Below the pieces are notes generated by a model. It ran no database searches. It worked only from the letters and a program-made list of their open reading frames with translations, and had not been told where the DNA came from. A DNA stretch of 64,000 bases from Allobosea lupini. Its GTDB lineage: Bacteria > Pseudomonadota > Alphaproteobacteria > Rhizobiales > Beijerinckiaceae. The number at the start of each line of letters is the position of its first letter. Within the stretch, counting starts at the first letter, position 1. Location: assembly GCF_900109525.1 (NCBI RefSeq), contig NZ_FOAN01000008.1:124001-188000 (forward strand), written 5' to 3'. The position numbers and the translations under genes are program-made. Below, in pieces: positions 41,742-50,084 of this stretch.

Positions 41742-43271
41742 CTAGTCCGTCGCTACGATGTCATACAGCGCATTCCACTGCGTCTGATTTTCGAGTTGCC
41801 AAGCGCTCGTCTTCTCAAGCAGGTCGAAGCGCATGAGGAACTTGCGGGATGGGTCGTGCAGTACCAACTCGGTTTCGCTTTGTCGGACTACGCGGAAACG
41901 GGCGGTCACCTTGCCGGTTTGAGAATTCTTCTCTTCCCATAAATTCGGTCCGACACGCTCGAAGCGGCCCTCCACATAGTCGCGGCCGTTGAAGCCTCGC
42001 GTAATCAGGCGCCTGGGAATGGTCGGTCGCATAGCGGCCTGCGGCGGCAGGGCCTTGGCGGCAGGATTGTCGGCCTTTGTTTGATCGGCCGTCCGCGCCG
42101 GCCCCAGATAGCTTTGAGCGATCGCTCGATAGGCGCAGATCGCTTCGCAGCTTTTGAGATACTCGGCATACTGCCCGTCAGCGCTCAGCTTCTGCCAGTT
42201 CAGCTGATCGCGTGCGGCAGCGGCGCCGCGTACCTTGTCCATGAGCAGCGCCATCGCCTGATCCCGGTACCGGCAGATCTCGCCGCAGCGAGCGATATAG
42301 GACTCTAGCGCGCTGCGCTCGCCGGTTGCCTTGGCTCGCTGCCAATTGGCCTCGTCGCGCGCCAGCGCAACAGCCCGCGCCACCGCCGGCACCGGCTGCG
42401 CCATAGGCAGGGCGATCGAGGCGAGATCGATCTCCGGCGCCTGCTCGCGGCCGCTATCGCGTCGAGCCGCGGCCTCGACGCTGTCCTTAAGGTAGCGCTG
42501 AAGGTCGGACCAGGCGAGGGGACCGCTCTCGGGCGCGCCGGCCGGCCGCGCCAGCCCGGCGGCGCCCATCAGGAATCGACTGGTGAAAAGGCCGAGCTTC
42601 TGGCTTTGATCCCAGTTGGCCGGCGTCGTGCCGGAGGTCGCGACAAGCTTGACGATACCGTCACCGGCGCGCGGCTTGGCCGGGGTGAACCCCGGTGCCG
42701 AAACCGCGAGCAGGCTTTCGCCTATGCGGCCGGTCTCACCGGTGAAGCAGGCATCGATCATCACGATCAGCTGGCGCTGCGTCCCGATCTTCTGCCGGAC
42801 GAGTTCGAGGTTCCGGTAGAGCGTCTGCAGCGCATACCCGCTTTCAACGACATTGGGGTTGCCGTCATGCGGCAACAGGAATGGCTGGCGAGACCCGAGA
42901 TCCGGCACCCCGTGGCCGGAATAATAGACAAAGACGTTGGAGCGGCCCGCGACTGCGCTGCGCCAGAGTTGGCTGCCAGTAGGATTGGCTTCGCTGCCGA
43001 ACATTTGGGTGAGTTCGCCGAGCGTCGCGTCCTTCACAAGGAAGACGTTCTGCTCCCTAAAGCCGAGCGTGCCTGTGAGGTAGGCCTTGATCGCCTCAGC
43101 ATCGTTATGCGCGAAATCGACAGTGCTGGTGCGCCGGTACTCCTTGTTGCCGATCACCACCGCGATCGAATCGGCGTTGTCGGAGAGCACAGGGGTCTGC
43201 GCCGAGGCCGAAGAGAACCACATCAATCCCAGGCAGCAGAGAGCCGCCCTCACTATCGCGCGCATCGCCAT
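41742..43271 (-). CDS. Secreted caspase-like (C14) peptidase with paired C-terminal repeats
   Basis: 509 residues with a Sec signal (IVRAALCCLGLMWFSSASA). The peptidase core has SIAVVIGNKEYRRTSTVDFA, the catalytic His in VFVYYSGHGVPDLGSRQPFL and the catalytic Cys in RQLIVMIDACFTGETGR. Between about residues 300 and 370 two related units occur, NWQRAKATGERSALESYIAR and NWQKLSADGQYAEYLKSC, each ending in a C-x(2-3)-C-x-YR pattern. A C-terminal beta region follows. Both catalytic residues are present. A periplasmic location and a role in regulated proteolysis are inferred; the substrate is unknown. Confidence 0.85.
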   Translation of the reverse strand: MAMRAIVRAALCCLGLMWFSSASAQTPVLSDNADSIAVVIGNKEYRRTSTVDFAHNDAEAIKAYLTGTLGFREQNVFLVKDATLGELTQMFGSEANPTGSQLWRSAVAGRSNVFVYYSGHGVPDLGSRQPFLLPHDGNPNVVESGYALQTLYRNLELVRQKIGTQRQLIVMIDACFTGETGRIGESLLAVSAPGFTPAKPRAGDGIVKLVATSGTTPANWDQSQKLGLFTSRFLMGAAGLARPAGAPESGPLAWSDLQRYLKDSVEAAARRDSGREQAPEIDLASIALPMAQPVPAVARAVALARDEANWQRAKATGERSALESYIARCGEICRYRDQAMALLMDKVRGAAAARDQLNWQKLSADGQYAEYLKSCEAICAYRAIAQSYLGPARTADQTKADNPAAKALPPQAAMRPTIPRRLITRGFNGRDYVEGRFERVGPNLWEEKNSQTGKVTARFRVVRQSETELVLHDPSRKFLMRFDLLEKTSAWQLENQTQWNALYDIVATD

Positions 43272-43364
43272 GTCCTAACCCTGCGTCATGGTCGCATGTC
43301 GCACGGCGGTTGGCGAGGCATACCGCGAGCATTTGCATTTTCGGCCTTTCGCCTACGTATTATT

Positions 43365-43390
43365 GGCCCGGTCTCGTTCACGCGGGGCCG
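43365..43390 (+). repeat. Palindrome of the dispersed terminator family
   Basis: GGCCCGGTCTCGTTCACGCG followed by GGGCCG. It matches the core at 44462 and 31867 but has no long T-run here. Confidence 0.5.
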
Positions 43391-43448
43391 AAATCGTTCA
43401 TCGCCGATATGCGCCGGCTTCCCGCTGCCTGATTACATCGCGGCGGCG

Positions 43449-44294
43449 TCATTTCTTTGCGATTACGGCTACTATGATATGAGCTCCGAGCCCATCGGGC
43501 GGTTTGAAGTCGACCAGAATATGGCGCTCAATCACTGTGCCGAGGCGTGCTACAATCTGCTCCATGCTGGGCGCGAATATCGAGTTGGTCGCGACGGTAA
43601 GGCGACAGCGATTCTTGGCGATCCGCAAGATTTCGGTCTCGCCGAAAGGTGTAATTGGCGAGTCGCGGATGCATATATCGCTGCAGCTGTTATCTTTCAG
43701 TTCGACAGTTAGAGGTCGATCCCTCGGACCTGCCGAGATTCTTGCGGTCGTGAAATCGCGGAAGCCGAGATAATCGGTTTCGTGTTCGCCTCCGATATTG
43801 ATCATGAGGCCAAAGCCTTGCGGATTGATCGGTGTACCGAGATGATGCACTCGTCCATCCGGCCCCGGAAAGCCGGAGGTCAGGCGGCAGAGCCTTGCGT
43901 GGTCGTGACCCGGTGCTCCATGGATAGTCAGTGATACGAGCCTGCTCGTGGTCGGCGGGTTGGGATCGGGACGGTTGTCGAGTTTTGTAAGGTCTTCGTC
44001 GAGCTTAAAGATCGTCTTCTTGCCGACGATGTTATCTGGCGTCTTTTGGCGCAGCGCGGTATTCAAAATCATGTTGCGCTTTTTGTAGGCGAGCACGGCG
44101 TTAGCGGTAGACGGGCCGTACAGTTGGCTAGTGATCTCTTTAGGAGAGATCACGCCTTCGCCGAGTTGGAATAGCGCCAACTGGATCTTTCCGACATGAG
44201 GCCCCCTTGCACCCGGCACGACATGGTCAACATCATTGACCAAGCATTTCTCTAGCAGCTTGTCGCCCTTCATCAATTTGGAAGTCAGGGTCAT
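43449..44294 (-). CDS. Hypothetical protein with peptidoglycan-binding-like domain
   Basis: About 281 residues from ATG 44294 (MTLTSKLMKGDKLLEKCLVN). Residues 20-100 resemble a peptidoglycan-binding type 1 repeat: GPHVGKIQLALFQLGEGVIS, YGPSTANAVLAYKKRNMILN, VGKKTIFKLDEDL. The remaining 180 residues contain VSLTIHGAPGHDHARLCRLT and NPQGFGLMINIGGEHETDYL, which I do not recognise. There is no signal peptide. It lies upstream of the caspase-like gene on the same strand, 177 bp apart; the C-terminal part could be an effector or inhibitor region, but this is conjecture. Confidence 0.6.
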   Translation of the reverse strand: MTLTSKLMKGDKLLEKCLVNDVDHVVPGARGPHVGKIQLALFQLGEGVISPKEITSQLYGPSTANAVLAYKKRNMILNTALRQKTPDNIVGKKTIFKLDEDLTKLDNRPDPNPPTTSRLVSLTIHGAPGHDHARLCRLTSGFPGPDGRVHHLGTPINPQGFGLMINIGGEHETDYLGFRDFTTARISAGPRDRPLTVELKDNSCSDICIRDSPITPFGETEILRIAKNRCRLTVATNSIFAPSMEQIVARLGTVIERHILVDFKPPDGLGAHIIVAVIAKK

Positions 44295-44430
44295 GCCACC
44301 GGCTCCGGCTGTATTTCTGAGGCAGTAAAATCTAGCGATGAACCTGCCTTTGGGGAAGGTGCATGCGATCTCGGGCTTCTCCTGCTTGGCTGGCAACGCT
44401 AACTCGCGGCAGGCGAGGCGGACAGCCCCG

Positions 44431-44495
44431 TCGAGTCGCGCCGGGGAGGCGTTTTTGATCGGCCGGTCTCGCTCGCGCGGGGCCGGGCCTTTTTT
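44431..44495 (+). repeat. Dispersed palindrome unit with T-run, copy A
   Basis: The unit CGAGTCGCGCCGGGGAGG, a short spacer, GGCCGGTCTCGCTCGCGCG, GGGCCGGGCC and TTTTTTCG. The same two-hairpin order recurs at 44959-45027, so this is a repeat unit and may act as a terminator. Confidence 0.6.
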
Positions 44496-44559
44496 CGTTG
44501 CGGGAATTCATCTGGCCACGATGTGGTTCGCTCCGGCGGGGGGTATCTGGGGCCGGGCT

Positions 44560-44833
44560 ATGTCAAAGTACCTTCAGACCTTTGACGGCCATCACCTTGA
44601 TTTCGGGCGCAATGAGCTGGAATTCGCAAACGACCGAGCAGCTTGGCAAGAAATCCAGCGCGCGCTCGCCGATAAGGCCAGAAGAGAATCTTACAAACCG
44701 GCCGCATTTCGAAATGCGCATAGCCGTAGAGAACGAGGCTGGCGCTGTGGTTTATCAGGCATCGCTGTTGTTCAACGAGGAAACTGGCAAGCAATGCCTT
44801 CAAAGTCTGCCCAGACTGACCGTTTTTCGATGA
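44560..44833 (+). pseudogene. DUF6894-like gene, frameshifted
   Basis: From ATG 44560 the frame gives MSKYLQTFDGHHLDFGRNEL and WQEIQRALADKARR, then loses the family pattern. A second frame picks it up from about 44685: NLTNRPHFEMRIAVENEAGA, VVYQASLLFNEETGK. The two halves align with the intact protein at 34161-34451. A single-base change near 44680-44690 explains the break. Confidence 0.7.
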
Positions 44834-44958
44834 ACGGAAGTCACCGGCATCGACAGTATAACTCAGGGAACGGCGGGTCGTGATCGCTCGTTGCAGTCAC
44901 CCTGCTGGCAACCAGGATAAAGGCAGCAGGAGGCATATCGGAAGGAGGCAGTTTGTTG

Positions 44959-45027
44959 CCCCGCCGAGTCGCGTCGGCGAGGTTCAATCGGCCTAGTCTT
45001 GCTCGCGCGGAGCCGAGCCATTTTTCG
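44959..45027 (+). repeat. Dispersed palindrome unit with T-run, copy B
   Basis: CGAGTCGCGTCGGCGAGG, spacer, CGGCCTAGTCTTGCTCGCGC, GGAGCCGAGCC and ATTTTTCG. It parallels 44431-44495 but the stem is more mismatched. It lies just beyond the stop of the GNAT gene. Confidence 0.5.
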
Positions 45028-45029
45028 TT

Positions 45030-45557
45030 TTAGCTGCTGGCCCGCTTGCACCGTTCGAGCAGAAAGTGGCCCGTATTGTCAAAAACGGCAGTGGAATAGC
45101 GGCGGAACCCGAGCCCTTCAGCAAGACGAAGAGAGGGTTGATTTGCTTGATCAATTAGCGCTACAGCCCGGCGCCCTTCACTCGCTCGATCATAGCGCTT
45201 GAGCACGCATCCCATCGCCTCTGCAGCAAAACCTCGTCTTTGATGAGAGGCAGTAACGGCCCAAGAGGTTTCCGGGAAGCCGTCAAACTCGGGTCCAAAG
45301 CCCCGGCGTCGGAACTGAAAGCCGACTTCGCCGAGCATCTGGTCGTTCTCAGCATCGAGCAGGTAGTAAAGGCCCCAGTCAAAGGCAGCCCACATCCCCT
45401 CACGGGCGCAAAGACGCAGCCAGGCCTGATCTTCGGTTAGGTCGCGATGGCCCGGTTCATCACGCTGTCGCTCCATGGCGAACCATTGATTGAAGCGTCG
45501 GAGCGTTTGCGGCTCGAGCAATAGCCGCTCTGTCTGCAAAATTTGATGCGCGCGCAT
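45030..45557 (-). CDS. GNAT acetyltransferase of the RimJ/RimL type
   Basis: 175 residues: LQTERLLLEPQTLRRFNQWF opening, MLGEVGFQFRRRGFGPEFDG, the acetyl-CoA segment SHQRRGFAAEAMGCVLKRYD and the ending NQPSLRLAEGLGFRRYSTAV. This is the GNAT_3 pattern used for N-terminal or small-molecule amine acetylation. The start overlaps the remnant of the decayed small gene upstream. The substrate is unknown. Confidence 0.82.
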   Translation of the reverse strand: MRAHQILQTERLLLEPQTLRRFNQWFAMERQRDEPGHRDLTEDQAWLRLCAREGMWAAFDWGLYYLLDAENDQMLGEVGFQFRRRGFGPEFDGFPETSWAVTASHQRRGFAAEAMGCVLKRYDRASEGRRAVALIDQANQPSLRLAEGLGFRRYSTAVFDNTGHFLLERCKRASS

Positions 45558-45559
45558 GA

Positions 45560-45835
45560 GGTCGAAGAGTACAACGACGCGGCGGACCTGTACCGCTCGA
45601 TCTCGCTGACGCGCTGCGCCACCGCCGCGTCGCCGCGCTTTTACCTGCTGCCCCTTGCCTCGTCACCTTCACTGCCTTGGACGCCGTAGAGCATCGCATC
45701 GCAGCTTCTCCAGCTTCATGTCCGCGAGATAGGCGACCTTGCATGCGTGCTTCCACTCTTCCGACCAGGTCGAGATCTCGCGGTCGGCGAAGCTGCGCCG
45801 CTACTTCGGCGAAGCGGCGGACTGAGAGTATCACG
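45560..45835 (-). pseudogene. Decayed-family copy 3
   Basis: In alternating minus-strand frames this stretch encodes an STW-x-EEWK-x-x-CKVAYLA core and AAVAQRVSEIERYRSAASLYSS, separated by shifts. It is the fullest of three degenerate relatives (31344-31604, 41404-41510). Its 5' side is fused in frame to the end of the gene at 45716-46108. Confidence 0.45.
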
Positions 45836-46108
45836 GATTACCATTTTAAACTGGCCAACAGCGCGCTCACGGACATCCGCTTCCGCCATCTTGCCAGCCT
45901 TTCGTAATTGGGCAGCTTCGGCGAGCAACATATCAGCGACAATTTTTGCAGCCTCGTATGTTAACGCGGCACCATCGAGGTTCTCGCCCGAGATCGTTCT
46001 GCTCACGAGCAGAAGTGTACGCGTGAGCCCTGCCATGACGTGCTGTGCCAGACTAAGCAGGTCGACGAGCTTTTCATCATTCAATTCTGATAGTTCGTTG
46101 CGATCCAT
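45716..46108 (-). CDS. Hypothetical helical protein with C-terminus running into a gene remnant
   Basis: 130 residues. The first 90 (MDRNELSELNDEKLVDLLSL, AQHVMAGLTRTLLLVSRTIS, AAKIVADMLLAEAAQLRKAG) are helical and well-formed. After IRDTLSPPL the sequence turns Arg/Ser-rich because the frame enters the decayed copy at 45560-45835. The original C-terminus was probably lost. The function is unknown. Confidence 0.5.
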   Translation of the reverse strand: MDRNELSELNDEKLVDLLSLAQHVMAGLTRTLLLVSRTISGENLDGAALTYEAAKIVADMLLAEAAQLRKAGKMAEADVRERAVGQFKMVIRDTLSPPLRRSSGAASPTARSRPGRKSGSTHARSPISRT

Positions 46109-46120
46109 CTGAGCTCCTGC

Positions 46121-46255
46121 TCACTCGAGCGTCTTGCCGAGGGCATGGGCGACGGCGGCGGATCTCGGTCCCGCCTTGGTAACGGCCCTTGCTAGTTCAT
46201 CCTTCGTGACACCGAACTGCTTGGTCCAGTAGCGGACCTCGTAGTCCTCGCTCAT
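46121..46255 (-). CDS. DUF3606 protein
   Basis: 44 residues, MSEDYEVRYWTKQFGVTKDE, LARAVTKAGPRSAAVAHALG. The order Y-E-V-x-YWTK-x-FGV-x-x-x-EL-x-x-AV is the DUF3606 signature. These tiny proteins are frequent in alphaproteobacteria with unknown function. It lies just upstream of the helical hypothetical gene, 12 bp apart, so the two may be cotranscribed. Confidence 0.8.
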   Translation of the reverse strand: MSEDYEVRYWTKQFGVTKDELARAVTKAGPRSAAVAHALGKTLE

Positions 46256-46359
46256 GTTGATGCGTCTGCGGTCCTGCGGCCGGCGATCGGTCTTGTCATC
46301 AGCGATGATCGTCTCTCCCGTGGTGACAGGGGCTGCAGCGCACCTGATAGCCTTCGATC

Positions 46360-46477
46360 GCCTCGGCGATGTCTGCGAGCTCGTGCTCTTCCTCGCTGTC
46401 GGTGGTGCAGCCCATCAGCTCTTCCGCCCGTACAGGGTGGCGGCCAGCTCAGCGTCGCTGGTGATGGTGATGCGCAT
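46360..46477 (-). pseudogene. Possible HigA-like antitoxin N-terminal remnant
   Basis: From ATG 46477 the frame gives MRITITSDAELAATLYGRKS and a stop. A shifted frame then gives MGCTTDSEEEHELADIAEAI and EGYQVR, the E-x-x-EL-x-x-I-x-x-AIE-x-Y pattern seen at the start of HigA-type antitoxins. No helix-turn-helix follows. A weak call. Confidence 0.3.
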
Positions 46478-46512
46478 GTCGGCTCAACGCCGGCGAGGTA
46501 CACTCGTTCCGC

Positions 46513-46719
46513 TCAGTACTCCCGGCCGCCTTCGGCCCGCGCACGTACGAAGGCTGTATGCGTGAGATGGTGTTGCCAGCCTTCATCGCCGACGTGCTTG
46601 CGACAGCGCCCGAACGATGCGCGAAACGCCGCCATCGCCTGCTCCCGCGTGGCTTCGGAGCCGCCCTTGCCCGGCAGGCCGCTGCTGAAGCGGCCCGCAT
46701 GCAGATGAACCTTCCCCAA
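46513..46719 (-). CDS. Small hypothetical protein
   Basis: 68 residues, MGKVHLHAGRFSSGLPGKGG, EATREQAMAAFRASFGRCRK and GDEGWQHHLTHTAFVRARAE. The helix AMAAFRASF followed by W-x-x-H looks like the C-terminal part of phage-type proteins I have seen, but I cannot name it. It may be a fragment. Confidence 0.35.
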   Translation of the reverse strand: MGKVHLHAGRFSSGLPGKGGSEATREQAMAAFRASFGRCRKHVGDEGWQHHLTHTAFVRARAEGGREY

Positions 46720-46856
46720 ACTGGAGGGTTATCGGTTCGTCCTTGAGGCAGCAATGACACCGACCCCAACGCCGTCTCACTCAACCTTCCAAAGCTTGTC
46801 CTCGTCCTCGGGGCACGGGAGATCTTTATAGGTTCGGCGTAGGATCAAATTGAGCG

Positions 46857-47110
46857 TCATAGCGCCCTGATCTGCTCTTCGAACTCCTCCGGGATTGCAC
46901 CATGGCGGGCGGGGACGTCGAGTGAGCTGACCTTTCCGGTCTCATCATCAGCAGTGACATGGATCACGGCGACGCCTTCCGCAGTGCGGCCCAGGCGCTG
47001 GCCCTCATTCAGGGCGTGATGCTTCGTCTTCGCCGGCAGGCGCTGGCCGGGCACGAGCTCTTCCGATGCGCCTTAAACGGCGGGAGGAAGAACGTGTCGA
47101 CGGTGGCCAT
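46857..47110 (-). pseudogene. LexA-linked 84-residue gene, frameshifted copy
   Basis: The frame from ATG 47110 begins MATVDTFFLPPFKAHRKSS but loses one base near 47062 relative to the intact paralogue at 23843-24097. The rest (LPAKTKHHALNEGQRLGRTA, GVAVIHVTADDETGKVSSL, PEEFEEQIRAL) reads in a second frame. It sits 24 bp from the right-hand LexA box. Confidence 0.8.
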
Positions 47111-47133
47111 GGCTTGACTCCCCGGTGGTGTTT

Positions 47134-47148
47134 GTTCTCATATTGTTC
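47134..47148. promoter_or_regulatory. LexA box (SOS), right cassette
   Basis: GTTC at 47134-47137 and 47145-47148 with a 7-base spacer, the alphaproteobacterial LexA site, 20 bp before the umuD-like start. Confidence 0.9.
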
Positions 47149-47168
47149 TCATATCGAGGATGCAAGCC

Positions 47169-47669
47169 ATGTCGACCGCCGCCGCAGGCATCGTCCCGAT
47201 TCTTCGCCAGCAACGCCGCCCCCGGCGACGCAAGCCGAGCAGGCCTATGCAGGCACGCGCCATCACGTTTGGCCCGCTGATGCTGCTGACCATGTTCACC
47301 AACCGCGTATGTGCCGGCTTCCCATCACCCGCGGACGACTACATTGATGCGCCGATCGATCTCTCGCGCGAGCTGATCAAAAATGCACCGGCGACTTTTA
47401 TCATGACGGTGGTAGGCGACAGTGCTATCGATCTCGGCATCTTCGACGGCAGCATCATCACCGTTGATCGATCGCTCGCGCCTCGGGATGGCGACCCCGT
47501 AGTGGTCGATGTCAACGGCGAGCGCAGCGTGAAGGTCTTCAGGATCGAAGCTGGCCGCTCGTGCCTGGCCTTCGGCAACCATCGCTATCCGAAGTTCGAT
47601 CCAGGCAGTGATCCGGAAATCGCGATTTTCGGCGTGATCACCAATGCCGTGAGGCGCTTTCGCAAATGA
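47169..47669 (+). CDS. umuD: UmuD-like SOS mutagenesis protein
   Basis: 166 residues from ATG 47169; ATG 47160 is also possible. It has the self-cleavage site VCAGFPSP (Ala49-Gly50), the catalytic Ser85 in [14 protein letters not shown] and the catalytic Lys122 in ERSVKVFR. RecA filaments trigger self-cleavage, giving UmuD' that joins UmuC to form translesion polymerase V. The basic N-terminus ([13 protein letters not shown]) is longer than in enteric UmuD. A LexA box lies at its promoter and the stop overlaps umuC by 4 bp. Confidence 0.9.
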   Translation: MSTAAAGIVPILRQQRRPRRRKPSRPMQARAITFGPLMLLTMFTNRVCAGFPSPADDYIDAPIDLSRELIKNAPATFIMTVVGDSAIDLGIFDGSIITVDRSLAPRDGDPVVVDVNGERSVKVFRIEAGRSCLAFGNHRYPKFDPGSDPEIAIFGVITNAVRRFRK

Positions 47670-48946
47670 CGGCCTCGTTCGCACTGATCGACGGCAACAG
47701 TTTCTATTGCTCGTGCGAGCGTGTCTTCGATCCGAAGCTTCGCCACCGGCCGGTCATCGTGCTTTCGAATAACGATGGCTGCGCGGTGTCTCGCACCGGC
47801 GAAGCCAAGGCTCTCGGCATCAAGATGGGCGCGCCGATGTTCAAGATCCGCGACCTGTGCAAGCGCGAGGGCGTCATCGTTTTCAGCTCAAACTACGCCC
47901 TCTATGGCGACATGAGCCGCCGTATGAACGCGGTCTATGAGCGGTTCGCTTCCGACATCGAGATTTATTCGATCGACGAAAGCTTCCTGGACCTGACCCC
48001 CGTGGCCCCAGAGCACAGGGAGGAGTTCGGTCACGATCTGCGCACGACCGTCTCCACCTGGACGGGGGTTCCAACCTGCGTCGGCATCGGTCCAACCAAG
48101 ACGCTGGCGAAGCTCGCCAACAAGATCGCCAAGAGCACGCCGCAACTGCGCGGCGTGTGCGACCTGACCAGCGACGAGGCCCGGCGCGAATGGCTGCCGC
48201 TCGTCGCATTGGAGGATATCTGGGGCGTCGGGCGTGCCAGTCAGGCCAAGCTCTGGGCTTTTGGCTGCAAGACCGCTGCCGACGTGGCCGCGCTCGACCC
48301 AAGGCAGGCACGGCAGACGCTGACGGTTGTTGGCGAGCGCATCGTCCACGAGTTGCGCGGCCGACCCTGCATCGATCTGGAGGCCGTCACACCGACGCGA
48401 AAAGGCTGTGCCGTGACCCGATCTTTCGCCGGCCGCGTCGAGAGCCTGGAGATGATGCAGGAAGCCGTTGCTGCCCATGCGACACGGCTGGGCGAAAAGC
48501 TTCGGCACCACGGCCTGGCGACGGACCACGTCACGGTCTTCTTTCACACATCGCCGTTCGATAGCGGCCCGTCGCGCTCGGTCTCGACGACCGTCGATTT
48601 CCCGGAGGCCAGCAACGACACGCTGGTTCTGGTGCGAGCGGCCAAGTGGGGCGCACGACGCATCTGGAAGTCGGGATATCGCTACGCCAAGGCGGGGTTG
48701 ATGACCGTCGACCTCGTGGCGCCAGCCTTGTCGCAGCGAGCGCTGATTGGCGCTCTCGATCGGGAGAAGAGCGGCAGGCTGATGGCAGCGCTGGACGCCT
48801 GCAATCAAAAGCATGGCCGCGGCGCGGTCGTTCCGGCAGCAGTCGGAATCGCACGGCAGCAAAACGCCTGGATCACGAAATTCGATATGCGCTCGCCCCG
48901 GTACACGACGCGGCTCAATGAGGTGCTGGTCGTGGGGAATGCGTGA
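47666..48946 (+). CDS. umuC: UmuC-like translesion DNA polymerase (Y family)
   Basis: 426 residues. Palm motifs are [40 protein letters not shown] and [15 protein letters not shown] with the catalytic acidic pair. Thumb motifs include [20 protein letters not shown] and [18 protein letters not shown]-terminal UmuC extension follows ([20 protein letters not shown]). It copies past lesions with low fidelity as part of the SOS response. ATG overlaps the umuD stop (ATGA). Confidence 0.95.
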   Translation: MTASFALIDGNSFYCSCERVFDPKLRHRPVIVLSNNDGCAVSRTGEAKALGIKMGAPMFKIRDLCKREGVIVFSSNYALYGDMSRRMNAVYERFASDIEIYSIDESFLDLTPVAPEHREEFGHDLRTTVSTWTGVPTCVGIGPTKTLAKLANKIAKSTPQLRGVCDLTSDEARREWLPLVALEDIWGVGRASQAKLWAFGCKTAADVAALDPRQARQTLTVVGERIVHELRGRPCIDLEAVTPTRKGCAVTRSFAGRVESLEMMQEAVAAHATRLGEKLRHHGLATDHVTVFFHTSPFDSGPSRSVSTTVDFPEASNDTLVLVRAAKWGARRIWKSGYRYAKAGLMTVDLVAPALSQRALIGALDREKSGRLMAALDACNQKHGRGAVVPAAVGIARQQNAWITKFDMRSPRYTTRLNEVLVVGNA

Positions 48947-48976
48947 TGGCCTGAAACGTTGCCGAAGGAGGCAAGG

Positions 48977-49297
48977 ATGACCGTATTCCAGCCCATACCA
49001 GCCGAAAAACAAGGTGTCTCAGTATCGGAGGCGATTGAGCGGGCGGCCAACAATCTCCGGGATGCGATCATGAGCGTCGCCGAGATTGGCCAACCGTACA
49101 TCCTGACCACCGGGGAGATGATTGAGCTTGGTCTCTTGGATGAGGTCGAGGTGAACGGCTGGAGGATGTGCGCGGTGTCGAAGCGTCTTGAGGCCGAATT
49201 ACAGCGTCATGGGTGCTATTGCAGCGGTCCCTATCTCGGCCATCCGGAAGTCGGCGCCGACGACTACTATCTGGTCGAGAGGAAAAAGGCCGCGTAG
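48977..49297 (+). CDS. Hypothetical protein in the SOS cassette
   Basis: 106 residues from ATG 48977 behind GAAGGAGG. It reads MTVFQPIPAEKQGVSVSEAI, ERAANNLRDAIMSVAEIGQP, then WRMCAVSKRLEAELQRHGCY and VGADDYYLVERKKAA. It lies 30 bp after umuC and 10 bp before the SRAP gene, so it should be part of the LexA transcript. No known domain is seen. Confidence 0.65.
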   Translation: MTVFQPIPAEKQGVSVSEAIERAANNLRDAIMSVAEIGQPYILTTGEMIELGLLDEVEVNGWRMCAVSKRLEAELQRHGCYCSGPYLGHPEVGADDYYLVERKKAA

Positions 49298-49307
49298 GCT
49301 TCGGCCC

Positions 49308-50084
49308 ATGTGTAATCTCTACAGCCATACCCGGAACGTCGAGGCGATGCGCAGGCTGTTCGCACCGTTCAACGACGGCGGCCCGAACCTGGCCAACCTG
49401 CCGCCGCAGCCGGGCATCTTCCCCGACTACCAGGCGCCGATCATCCGCAATGAGGATGGCGAAGCGCGCCTGGCGCTGACGCGCTGGGGCATGCCGTCCT
49501 CGAAGAAGGCGCTGCTCGATGCCGCCACCAAGCGGGCCAATAAGCTGCGCTCCAAGAACAAGCCGGTCGACTTCGACAACTTGCTGCGCATGGAGCCAGA
49601 CAGCGGAACAACCAATGTCCGCAACACCTCGAGCTCGCATTGGAAGCGCTGGCTCGACGTACCGAACAGGTGTCTCGTGCCGTTCACCAGCTTCAGCGAA
49701 TTCAACCGTGACGCCGGCGGCGACATCTGGTTCGCCTTCGGCGAGGAGCGCCCGACGGCCTTCTTTGCCGGGATCTGGGCGCCCAAATGGAAGAGCGTGC
49801 GCAAGGTCAAGGAAGGCGAGGTCGACGCCGACCTGTTTGCCTTCCTCACCACCGACGCCAATGCCGAGATCAAGGCGATCCACCCCAAGGCGATGCCGGT
49901 GATCCTGACCACGCCGGAGGAGTGCGCCGCCTGGATGACGGCGCCATGGGAGCAGGCAAGGACGCTTCAGCGGCCTCTGCCCGACGGCTCGCTAACGATC
50001 GTCGCGCGCGGTGCGAAGAAGGACGGCCCGCCGGAAGTGCTCGCCGCTCCGGCCGAAAAGCCGACACATGCGACGCTGCTCTGA
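49308..50084 (+). CDS. SRAP/YedK-type abasic-site processing protein, intact
   Basis: 258 residues beginning [20 protein letters not shown], with the nucleophile Cys2 in place. Other family markers are [56 protein letters not shown] and the conserved His in [24 protein letters not shown] proteins crosslink to abasic sites in single-stranded DNA at replication forks and shield them. Placement behind umuDC on a LexA-driven transcript fits this. A frameshifted twin is at 22411-23185. Confidence 0.92.
   Translation: MCNLYSHTRNVEAMRRLFAPFNDGGPNLANLPPQPGIFPDYQAPIIRNEDGEARLALTRWGMPSSKKALLDAATKRANKLRSKNKPVDFDNLLRMEPDSGTTNVRNTSSSHWKRWLDVPNRCLVPFTSFSEFNRDAGGDIWFAFGEERPTAFFAGIWAPKWKSVRKVKEGEVDADLFAFLTTDANAEIKAIHPKAMPVILTTPEECAAWMTAPWEQARTLQRPLPDGSLTIVARGAKKDGPPEVLAAPAEKPTHATLL

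Noticed and set aside
42606-43712. A 368-codon plus-strand open frame
   Set aside because: It is antisense to the caspase-like gene, which has a signal peptide and catalytic motifs.
47888-49012. A 374-codon minus-strand open frame
   Set aside because: It is antisense to umuC.
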